Shown here in pieces: positions 12,701-24,700 of a DNA stretch of 64,000 nucleotides. The translations under genes and the position numbers were made by a program. Source of the stretch: Sabellastarte sp. h YS-2021 (taxonomy: Eukaryota > Annelida > Polychaeta > Sabellida > Sabellidae); NCBI GenBank assembly GCA_964017235.1, contig OZ024938.1, positions 50,318,332 through 50,382,331 of the forward strand, in the 5' to 3' direction. The notes below the pieces were generated by a model, which saw only the letters and a list, made by a program, of their open reading frames with translations, was not told the origin of the DNA and made no database searches. Numbering within the stretch: position 1 is the first letter of the stretch; the number at the start of each line of letters is the position of its first letter.

Positions 12701-15700
12701 ATAACTATATTCTTTAACATCGGCTGTAGGTTACTATGAGCTGGTTGATCTGGATGGAGAGTCATTTACTGTAGTGACTGGAGGTGACCATACTTATGAG
12801 TTTGTGAGATTCACACCTGTCACCACACACCTGGCATTCCGAGTCAAAGCGTGTTCTGACGCTCATGTGGCATTAATACGAGAGGATGGCAATATAGAGT
12901 ATGAAGTGGTGTTTGGTGAGTACTAAACCTCAGATCTACAGATCTAGGAAGGTAGGAAGGTTTGGTGACTACTACAACTCAAAGCCTGACAAAAAATTAA
13001 TTAAAAATCAGATAGAAAGAGCAAAGATTTGTCAATACTTAACATCAGTATCCTGAATCGAGTAAAATGTTCAGTAACAAAACTAAAAATTGTGAAGAAA
13101 AACTATTGAGCACATTACTTAATTATTAAATCAGAATTTGTCAGGTTTGTTTCATAACTTGTTTAATGCTTTAACAGCTGTAATGATTATATTTTAATTT
13201 TACCCATATATAAAGTGAAAATTTTAACCAGACATTAATTTTAGCTATATTAGACCATAAACATGGATAGTGAAAATCAATTTCCACTGAAAATTTGTAT
13301 TTTTTACTTTACTGCATACTGCCAATTAGTGAAAATTATTTTAGTGAATTTCTGCAAATTTGACAATTAGTTAAATTGTTTTCTATTGTAAAATTTCTAC
13401 TTATACAGTAATTATTCTAATTTGAATTGCACAGTATAATTAACTGACTAAAAACATAATTTATGTTATATTTCATTACTCAGGTTGCTGTGGAAATACA
13501 AAAACTGTTATCAGGAATGAATCCTTGACAAACAATGTTGCAAGTACTGAAACCCCAGAGATCCTACATTGTACAGAAATGAGGACGCTGTGGGTGAGCT
13601 GGGATAATGGAGCCATTATGGCAGGCATAGGTGACTGTTTTGATGTCCTAATCCTGGGTAGTATGTAGTAATTGAGTGAATATTCAGAAGAGTGATAGAC
13701 AGGTGTTAAGTTCCTTATCTCTATTTCTTTAATCCAATCACAAGGTCACAGTTCCTATATCTGACTCCAAGTCACACCCAATTTAGAAATTTACATCTTA
13801 ATAGATGAAGAGCTGGAGTGAAGTCCCAATAGAGTGTGCTCAGGTCTAGAGTTCTTTGTAACACCTTTCCTTGGATTTATTGCTTACAGGGGTGTTCCAC
13901 TGGGGCCAACCTATCAGTACCTTAAAGGATTTTCAAGGAACAATGTTTATATAGTAGGTTAGGGTCTGTTTTAGTGTAGCGACTTGTCATCAGTAAATAT
14001 TTGGATATCGGCCACGTGGCCAGAGGCTCAAAATTATTTGGTATAAATATGTAGAGAAATTGCTCACACATACAAAATATTGAAGGTGTCTTTCCCAGAG
14101 GTTCAAAATTGGAGTATAAAAGCCAGCAACAAGCAAGAGAGACTTCATTGTCACGTGAGATATTGTCAGAAGGACATCTCTCTCTGCTTGTTTGAGCAGA
14201 AAGTAATATTTTTAATAAAAATTTTCTATTTTAACTAGCTTTTTTGTTCATGATCTGATGCAGTTATCCATTGATTTTTTTCTTATACAGTATTAAAGAA
14301 AAAAACCCTGAAAACTATAATTAAATTAACAAAAATGTCAATTTGAACATTCTGGTCCCGTGATGGGATCCAAATATTCAGATTTTTTCCACCCTTTTTT
14401 GTGGATTTTTGTCCATGACTTAAACTGCAAAAGACCATAGAGTCGTAGACTCAGTTGTAGGGTCGGCTCCAGTGGAACACCCCCCTTAGGTTGTCCAATA
14501 GATAGCAATTTCATAAAATCTGTAGGTTCTGCCTACTCAAAGATTTCTTAGAGTAACATAGCTCTGGCAAAGAATCTATTATTGTAATAATGATCAGTCT
14601 TGCTCCAAGGATGTCAATATCATTATACTACAAGTGTTAATTTTTTATGGTTGTTTTTATGACTCAGAAGGCAGTAACTTTTGAAAACTATTATAAAGTA
14701 TAACTGCTTCATTGGTAATTTCATCAAATATACAGGCTCTGCTTTCTCTAAGATTGACATTAGTAATAAAGCTCCATTAAAGAATTTATTGTTTAAAATA
14801 ATTGTATTTCTATGGAAAGTGTGATGAGTCTGCATACCCAGGGGGCATGAAACTTTCAACCTTGCGAATTGTGTAAAAAATGTCACTTTAAAATAAACTG
14901 AGACAGAAAAAATTATTGTCAAAATAGAAGGAAGACATTATATAAAGTAGACTAAGAAATCTAAAATTCTCCACATATCTGCTGAAATTCACCACATGTG
15001 CAAATACAAATAAAAATAATTAATTGAGTTGAGATTTGTTAAATGTATAGTAAATCAAGGGGTTTCGAACTGAAATATACCAAGTTTTAAACAAAGCATC
15101 ATTTTCTTCATATATTTATCTAAGGTTCTAGAGGTTGCAAATTTTAGATTTCTGGGGACTTTTAGGTTTCTTACTACATATGAAACAGAGGTTTGGATAA
15201 TGGGTTTCCTTATGTATAACTTGCAGGTGAAGTGTACACACACAGTCTGGTTGTTCATCCGTTAATGGATGCTCCAGATGTCAAATCCCTCAGTCTGTCT
15301 ACCTGGGGAGGTATCACAGGAGAGTTCAAGTTTAGTTCAACCATGGGTAAGCCTGGCATGAACCCTGTCAAGATTTCAGAGGTCATAAAACTATCCTAGA
15401 CTTAACCAGAATATCCAGATTTTAAAATGTTGAATTTCAGTGGAAGCAGGCCCTCTCATGACTTCAATTTGTAGATAACAGGTTAACATTTAAAGACTGA
15501 CAAAGATTAAAGTCATAGATAAAGGTTCTATTAATAATTTAATTTATAGATAACAGTATGAAGCTCAGTGGAAAAAGGCCTGCCCTAAGCTTATATTAAC
15601 TTAATAGATAGCAGTTTATATTTCAGTGAAAAAGACTGTCACAAGACCTAAAGTTATAGATAGCAGGTTAAATTTCAATCAAATTTACCCTCTCATGACG

Positions 15701-18700
15701 TAAATGTCTAGATAATGGCTTAAATTTCAATGAAAAGGGCCCTCGGATGCCCCACATTTCTGGATAATAGAGCACATGTCAATGACAAATAAGCCATCAG
15801 AGGACATCAAGTTCTTGATAAGAGAATATATTTTCATGAAGAAAGGCTCTCACATTACCTAGGTTACAAGTGTATTTTTGCATACAAATTTAAAGAGCTT
15901 ATTTGATCTCATAATAGAATTTATATTTTTGTATGAAAAATTGCATTAATTAACATTAATGAAAAAGTTTCTCATACACATATAATTCATGCTTGTGGCA
16001 ATGCCTAAATTTTTATCAACAGAAATAATTACTGTTAAAATTAGGATATACGAGTGAATAAAGATTTTGTGTTAAAGTTGTGTTGAATCACCAATCATTA
16101 TATATTGTGTAATACAGCTGAGCAAATCGATCTCCGTAGTCGGGATCTAGGCACCAATGCTTATAGCCAATTCTGGAGGACAATCCAGGGCAGGAAATAC
16201 TTCAGCTTCCGTGTCAAAGCCAGAGACAATGTGCATGTAATCCTCACTAACACACCTTCCATTACTGATGCAAAGGCTTACGAGATCCGGATCGGGGTCA
16301 ACGCAAATACAGAGTGAGTATGTGTATCCATGTGCTTAGGTTTCAGGTGTGGCTCACTCAATGTATAATTATTGTGATTTGATGGTAAATGAACTTAATA
16401 TAGATAAGAATTGTTTTTTAAAATGTCCATAATTTTCTTATTTGTTGCCTGATTTTAATCACTTTTTTACCATTCTATATTCATTTGAATCAGATGCAAA
16501 TTTTGGCACAATGATTCATAAAATATCTACTGAAATGTTTCAAATCTTGCTTGTGGGATCTTATGGATGCCAAGAAAACTGATCACTGCTCAAAGATTGG
16601 GGGAATAACATATATAGAAACATTCTGTTTCACTGCTGCAAACTGTACCCACAAACCATATACCACATCCACACCAAAGATACATATACTATGAATATAA
16701 CACAAATTGGTCCTTGTTCTACTTAGAGTCTATTGTAATACCTTCAGCTTCAAGGACTTCCCTACATCTTCATCTTTCATACTTCACTAAATGTAAACTA
16801 ACAACCTTCTGACAACTAGCAAGATGGTTTAACCATTGAGTTTCAGGTGCAATACATAATCATAAAACACTGGTTTCTGCAGGGCAATCATAAAGAAACT
16901 TCACAAAACCATAGATCTGACAAGGGCAGATAAAATAACATGAAACATAAGAAATATTTACAACAAGTGGAATGCATCTTCTGGTGCAGATATAACAGAA
17001 ATACATTGCTGTAATATATAGCATTTGCCTTTATATTCCAATTTACATGAAAATCTAATCTTAATTATTCTCATAGCACTAAGTAGTATGCTTAACAGCA
17101 GATTCCAAAGAACAAAATTACTGTTTCAAAATCATTTAGATACTGCTTGGTGTCATATCATGGTACAAACCTCAAAATGGCACAAATTAAACAGAAGTTT
17201 GAATATTTATTAACATTTTATTGACATCGGTAAACTTCATGCACTTTTGCACACCAAATAAGAAAGTAGAAGTGACAACAGCAATTATTTAAAAAAAATT
17301 TCAGTACTTTCCGTATCCAAATTTTGCCAAGTTGGGGCGCTGATTTCATGTAGAAATGATATTATCTCCCATTAAAAATGAGTCTAAAAGGTTTATTCTT
17401 TGGATTTTATATAAGTGAAATGCTTTTATAACTTGTGCTTGTGTCAGTTCGTATTTTAATAAACAAATCCATGAAACTACACTAAGTCTTAAAACAAGTG
17501 AAAATAAGGTTTTTGTGTCCAAGTTGTGCCAAGTTAAGGCGGGAAGCAGTATTGTACATTGTATAGATCCGTAACGATTGAGAAGTTTTGTGTTGAAGAA
17601 GATTAAGGTGCAAAGGTTCTGATGACTTTCTAGGTTTTACACATTTGTCTAAAACTGTTAAGAAAGGTGACAAAATAACTGTCAGGAGTATATCAGCATA
17701 ATTAATGCATATTAGATCTGCATAATATTATATCCTCATTATTAATCTAAATACAGAACCATGATAGAAAAGCTTCATGGACCTACAGTCATCAACCGTA
17801 CAGAGGGCATTCTGGCTGAGACAGAGATGAGGGAGTTCTGGGTTTCCTGGTACGGAGGCAAGGTCAGCTTTGGTAAAGGCATTGCGATAGGTAAGTGTAT
17901 CTAAAGTTAAGTTTGGGTTTAACATCTCTTTAAGCAGTCAAGTTCAAATCAGGAAAGACTCACAGTAAAGATTGAATCTAGCCCACACAGGTGAGACACA
18001 AGTGATTAGGATAACCAACAGAAACAATCAATGGCACCTATTGGCGTGGTCACATGACCTAAAGGGGGGAAGGATTTCCTAGTTTAAACTCTCACACTGG
18101 CTCCTTAAGGTATCTTAAAATGTTTCTCAACATTGGCCAGTGAGTTGGAGAGCACCAACATACAGCTTCTGTTAGGAAATAGTATTTATCTAATAAAAAT
18201 TACAACAAAATTTTTCAAATATTTCACCACTAGATCACTACTAGTCTGTTACTTTATTGTCCACCATTTGTATACAATGTTGCCTCTTCACCATGGATAG
18301 TCTGTGTCAATAACATCCGGTTTTCCGCTAATATCTTGGACAGTATGTAACCTACAAATATGTATTATATGTCATCAGAAAGATCCTTTTACAGGGCTTC
18401 TGCTTTTTTATTGCATAAAAATCCATACAGAAATGACTGAAAAATAACAAGTTAAAAACTCGAGTTTTTACATTCATTTGGGCACTTATGTATATGACAA
18501 TCATTTTTACAGTTGTCTTTAATATAGCTTAATTTTACTTAATATAAACCATTAAAAATGGTGGATAATAAAAATACAGTTTCTCTCATAAGATGTTCAG
18601 AGTATTCTTCTTTCTGAGTTATCCTACTATACCAACGACAGAGATCTGGCTGTCCAATCCCTACAGTGTTAAGCAAGGCAGCTTTGTCACAAACCTAACT

Positions 18701-21700
18701 CTCACCTGAAGCCTAAACTTCAATTTAAAATGCCAAGTGATTTATAAGGACAATAGGAATCGCTAATGAGCTAAGAAAAAGGTGGCTAAGCATGCTGTAG
18801 ATGCTGGTTTACAAAAGAATGCCAAACCCACAATACAGTAGCGGAATAACACTTAGTAAATCTAAATTAAAGACTGGTGAAATTGAACAGATACAGTATT
18901 GAAACATACTGACAATTTTGGACAAGAGTCTAGTTGTAACAATTAGTCTAAAGTTGAAAATATAATATGACCAGAAAAGTGACTGTAATGTCTGTACCTT
19001 TTCTTTTGCATATTCTTCTCTAGGCATGCCAACTTTTTGCTACTTTGGACATTAAGCCTAGGAATTTACAATTTAACTCTGTCCAGTGTGATCTCAAGGG
19101 ATATGAGGTATTGCTAGAGTAAGAAATCTAAATTTCGCCAGGAATCTAATATTCGCCGCCTCTAAAACCTTAGTTAATTTTATGAAGAAAATTGTGTTTT
19201 GTCTTAAATTTGGTATTTTTCAGTTCAAAAAGCCTAAATTTACTGTACATTTAACAAATCTCACCTCAATTAAGTTATTTTATTAGTATTTCAACATGTG
19301 GTGAATTTCAGATATGTGGCGAATTTTAGATGTCTTACTCTAATTATATTTTTTTACAGGAGAAGATGAGGTTTCCTCTCTCATGGATAATGAATTCAAC
19401 ATCAATGCCTTCAGTCTGGCTACACAAGTGGGGATACCTGCACAGTGGGAATTTACTTCTGACTTAGACATCATACGTATGTACAGCACAAGTATCTATT
19501 ATGCATAATGAACTGGTCATACAGTGACCTGTTCAAATACAAGTTCATTGGCTTAGTAGTTTAAGCTAATTGCTGCCATATAGAATCAAGTGCAGAGTAT
19601 TCACTGTAAACCAATGATATATAATGCCCATATTTCCAAGACTTTAATGCTCACTGCAGAGGTGGGAGACTGGTGTATGAACCAGTTAAGATGTGCTTGT
19701 ACTCATTACCATTGTTATTATATGTATTAATAAATGTACTTAAAGCACCAACAATTGCAATATCTTATTTTTAATGCTATGGGTATCTATACTACATGTA
19801 AATATTGATGCCATTATCTGTCAAAGGTTAATGCTGAGCCTCAAAGCATAAAATTCTCTATATTTAAAGTGCCCAATACAAATTAAAAATGTAATTAGAA
19901 TGACATCAGATTGAAACCATCAGTTGCTTTGATCCATTTTAAAACAATAGTGTGCATGGAGATAAAATTTGCCATAAATCTTACCTTCTATCTTGAAAAG
20001 GAACAGAAGGAAAAAGGTTTGATTTGATAAATTTATATAGTACTAAATTGATATGATGAAATTCTGAAGTGCTGATTTTGATTAAGGGACAGTCCAGTAA
20101 CCAGAATGAGGTCAACACAAAAAAACAGCATCCAAAATGGGAGAGACAGTTTGTAGTGATGTTAAGGCAAGTCTGAAAAGATGAGTCTTTGGTTTGTTTC
20201 TGAAAGAAACTCAATAACATATAATAGCTGTGTGTGACCTGACTACAAGCGGTAATCTATTCCATTAGATGGTGGCATGACTGTAAAACTCCAACTGCCA
20301 ACTGGTTGTAGGTTGTAGAGACACTAGAAACTGCTGCCACTACTGAGTTATCAGAAATTTGCTATTGTAGACATGTCTGGGAGGTTAACTGTAGGGCCTT
20401 TTGTACTACAAGCTTATGCCTGAAAAGGATGTGCTCTGCAATAGGCAGCCGGCGGAGTTTTTCTAGAAAAGGAGAAATCTGAGTTTGGATTTTCAACTAC
20501 CAGACAAATCATAGTTTGGCAGTAATAAGGTGATCATGTAGCAGTCAAAGATTGCATTTTTGAAAATATAAGTTATTGTGATTGATTTCTGCTTTGCAGC
20601 ACGTATTTCACTATGGAGTTCACCTACAGTACTAAGGCATCGAGCCATCATTATTTCGTCCATTTTTCTTGGACATTGGCCGATTGCCTGCAGCCATCCG
20701 AGTAAGCATTCAGTTCCACATGGTAAGCTTGTAGCTTATAAAAGCTATAATTAAGTAATTAAAATTTTTGAAAATATAATAGTTATAGTGATTGATTTCT
20801 GCTTTGCAGCACCTCCATCCACTACAACCTCTACAACTTCCACAACCTCTTCAATAAGCACATCCGGTTCTTCCTCAGGCAGTTCATCAACAACTACATC
20901 AGACAGGCCTAATGTGGAAGAACCTGAGGGTAAGCATATGTATAGTAAATATGCACAGTAATTCAGTATATATGCTGTCTGAGGAACTTCAGTCCCATGT
21001 TAGGTAATGTTTAAGAACTACTATTTTCACCAAGTATTATTGCAAATATACCTCACTTTAATGTTGTGTTAGACATTCTATTCTCTTTTTAAATGTTTTA
21101 AGGAAAATAAACTGTTTCAGAGATGTTTTGGTACAAAAAAAAAAAAAGGATTAAAGGCACAAATTGGCTCAGCTGTACAAGGCATAACTTGTACAACTTT
21201 TAGTAAATAAGTTTGTACACAGTATACCTTGTACAAACTGCTGTACAAGTTATAGCTTAAGGTTATGGTCATTCTACTCTGGCAAACCTTGACTGAAGTA
21301 GGCAAGGAGGCATTTTATTATCCCCCACATGCTGTATATGACCGAGATAGGAGGATACCCAGAGTGGATATATTTTATTTGTGTACAGCAGTGCTTCTGT
21401 ACCATGAATAATTAGTGTCAACAAATGCCTTTGAAGGGCTGAGCAGATAATGTTTTCACCCATGGCATCTTGATTTACAGCAGGAAAAATTTGTCTGGTC
21501 TGTATCTCAGAAACCGCAAAGTTTAGGAAGTTGATATTTGGTAGGGAAATTGGCTGGGAAGGGGTGTAGGTGTGCAACATCATGGTGTGACCTTGATTTG
21601 ATCTTGTCGTAGTGACCTTGATTTGGAAAATCTTGTCTGGCCTGTATCTCAGAAACTGAAAGGTGTAGGACGTCTTTACTTGGCAGGGACATTGGTTAGG

Positions 21701-24700
21701 GGATGTAGGTGTACAAAATTATGATTTGACCTTTGACCTTGTGGTAGTGACCTTGACCTTTAAAATTTTGTCTGGGCTATATCTCAGAAACCGTAAGGTA
21801 TAGAATGTTGATACTTGGTGGGGATATTGGTTAGGGGGTGTAGGTGTGAAACAACATGATGTGACCTTGATTTAACCTTTGACCTTGAGGTAGTGACCTT
21901 GATCTTTAAAATTTTGTTTGGGCTAGATCTCAAAAACTGTAAGGTGTAGGAAGATGATACTTGGTAGAGACATTGGTTGAGGGTGTATGGGTGCAATGTC
22001 ATGGTGTGATCTTGATTTTGACCTTTGACCATGCTGTAGTGAACTTGAGTTTGAAAATCTTTTCCGGCCTATATCTCAAAAACCAGTTGACCTTTCTGTA
22101 CTGAACTTGAGTTTGAAAATCTTTTCCGGCCTATATCTCAAACACCATAAGTTTTTGAAAGTTGATACTGGGTAGGGACATTGGTTAGAGGGTGTAGGTG
22201 TGCAGTGTCATACTGTGACCTTGATTTGACCTTGACCTTGCTGTAGTGACCTTGACCTTTAAAATTTTGTCCAGGCTATATCTCAAAAAAACATAAGGTG
22301 TAGGAAGTCTATACTTGGTAGTTACTTTGGTTGAGGGGTGTAAGTGTGCATTGTCATGGTGTGATCTTGGTTTGACCTTTGACCTTGCTGTAGTGACCTT
22401 GAACTTTAAAATATTATCCAGGCAAAATCACGGAAATGGTAAGTAGTAGGAAGTGGATTCTTGATCTTACAGTTTCATAATTTTTAGTTTTTCCATTAAT
22501 GCTGTCATCTTGCCATATCTTTACATACATTTTTTTTACTCTCTTAGACATTATTTTCTCAACTCAAACATTATTTCGATCTTTATATCACTGACAATGT
22601 TTACTCTGAAATTTTCCTTATATCTTTTCCATTTTACTTCTTTTATATTTCATGGTGTCAAAAAATAATTCCCAAGACTGTGGGGTACAGTCATCCCCAA
22701 ACTTATTTTTCATACATATAATATATCATTAGAAAGGTCTTTTTAGCAGAAATGGCTGAGAAATTGCAAGTTAATATTGATGTTTTATATTCACTGGTGC
22801 CCTGTAGATATGACAGCCTTTTCACATTCTCTCTTTAAATATAGATTTATTTAACCCATAAATCATATAAAATATATGGTGGATAATAAATGTAAAACAT
22901 CCCTTATTTTACATATAATGGAAAAATATATCATTAATGAAGATTAACAATATAATACTCATGCTACACACTCATAATATTGTATATATTAACGTGGCAA
23001 ATTATTACTCGGCCTCCAGTCCACATCTTTCTTGTTGCGTGACCGTGCTGAGAATGACTTTGAATGGTCAAGATTTGGGGTAACCAAGGTGATTTGTCCT
23101 GATTGGCCAATAGATTTGCTGAAATCACTGGCCATGATGACATCACTAGAAAACCTATATGATGTCATTATGATTGGTCCCAATGCTATCACAAATGTTG
23201 TAGCTGTGACATCACAACCAACTTAATGTGGTTATGTGTGCTGATGGGAGCACGGTGTCACTGGAGAGGCTCATCAGATGCTAATAGGGGTGCTTTTAGT
23301 GTTGTTGGTGTGACTAATGTGTCATGGCATGTGACATTGATGGTGAGTTAAGGGAATGGTGTATTCCCACAGTGCCCAACTTGCGGTTGCTGAATTCACC
23401 CAACCTGGTGTGGGTTCCAACACATATTCCTAGTTTGTGGATATGGTGGTTGTGTGATCAGGCTTGAGGTTGGCCCTGATAGGGCCACTGGGGCTTGGTT
23501 ACGTGTGGAACTGATCTTATGGTGTGGATCAGGATGACTGAGTGCCCGTGTTATCTTTTAATTTAAAAATTTATTAACGTGGCAAGTGCTAACCCGGACA
23601 CTCCAGGTTAGTCCTGTATGTTGAGGTCTTGTGGTGCATTAGAATGCATCCTGTATTGCCAATTTCTCTCGATTGTCCTGCAAATTTTGAAGGCCTTAGC
23701 GGATTCAGGATGTGCATGGATGAAGTCCACAATATGTATCTCTTTATCGGAGGTACCATGGTGGTCTCACTGGTTGAAATGATGTCCAACCGTGTCTTTG
23801 AGATTTTGTACTATTGACGTTGTAGAAATGGCCTTGAAATCAGTCCATAAGTCTACATTTTGTCTGTCCAATATATTGGATTTTGCATGTTTTGCAAGTG
23901 ATGCAGGATATTAGATTACTGCTCTTACAATCCACTCGTATTTTTGATGAGTATTCTCGATTAGGGATACTGCATATGATCCAGCCTGTTGTGTTCAGGC
24001 ATGGGCAGTATCTGCACTTCTTTGTGGTGCATGGTGATTGGTGAGCAACTGCGGGTGGGGTGCCCGTATTGCTGGGTTTGGGTGGGTAGTTTACCTTTGC
24101 GCGTACTAGCATCTTGAGTAGTTTTTTGCTGCGTCTGTGACCAAAAATTATATTTGTCTCAAATATGTATTTGGTGTCATTAGATCTGGTGAGGTAGAGC
24201 CAGTTCTTTAGAATTGCTGGTTTGATGCCTGCAAAGTTGGGTTGGTAGGTGGTGATGAAAAGATTGGCTGTCTTGTCGTCTAAAAAAAAACAAAAAAACT
24301 CATATCATACTGTCATCTTCATTGGTGATATATTTTTCTGTATATGTCATTTATGTTATTACGTAATTGCAGGGCCCATTTTCACTTCATCTAACATTCC
24401 TTTCCTTTTGGAATACTCTTATTCTAAAAAGAATTCCTTAAAATTAGGGGTTGTCTGAGAAACATTCTAAGAATTAGAATTTTATAGAATTGCCACAAAA
24501 GTGTATTTCATCAGTTTTTCTGCAACAAATAACAAAATATAACAATGCTACCTGTTTTCCACACAGCTAGTGTATCCATTTAGCATTATGTTCTTTTTGA
24601 AATACTCCAGGAATTAAAAAAACCTTTGTACAAGAAATTTTTCTAGATCGAAATTAACACAAAAGGGTAATTCTGAATATGGATCCATATCTAAACTTGG

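Noticed and set aside
20230..20480. Sequence vaguely like the 3' part of a non-LTR element (minus strand)
   Set aside because: No clear protein block and no tail or target duplication.
21269..22032. Several minus-strand frames with similar peptides
   Set aside because: Translations of the ~143-bp repeat.
23271..23277. CTGATGA on the minus strand near the Penelope-like fragment, as in a hammerhead ribozyme core
   Set aside because: No GAAA partner with stems could be found around it.
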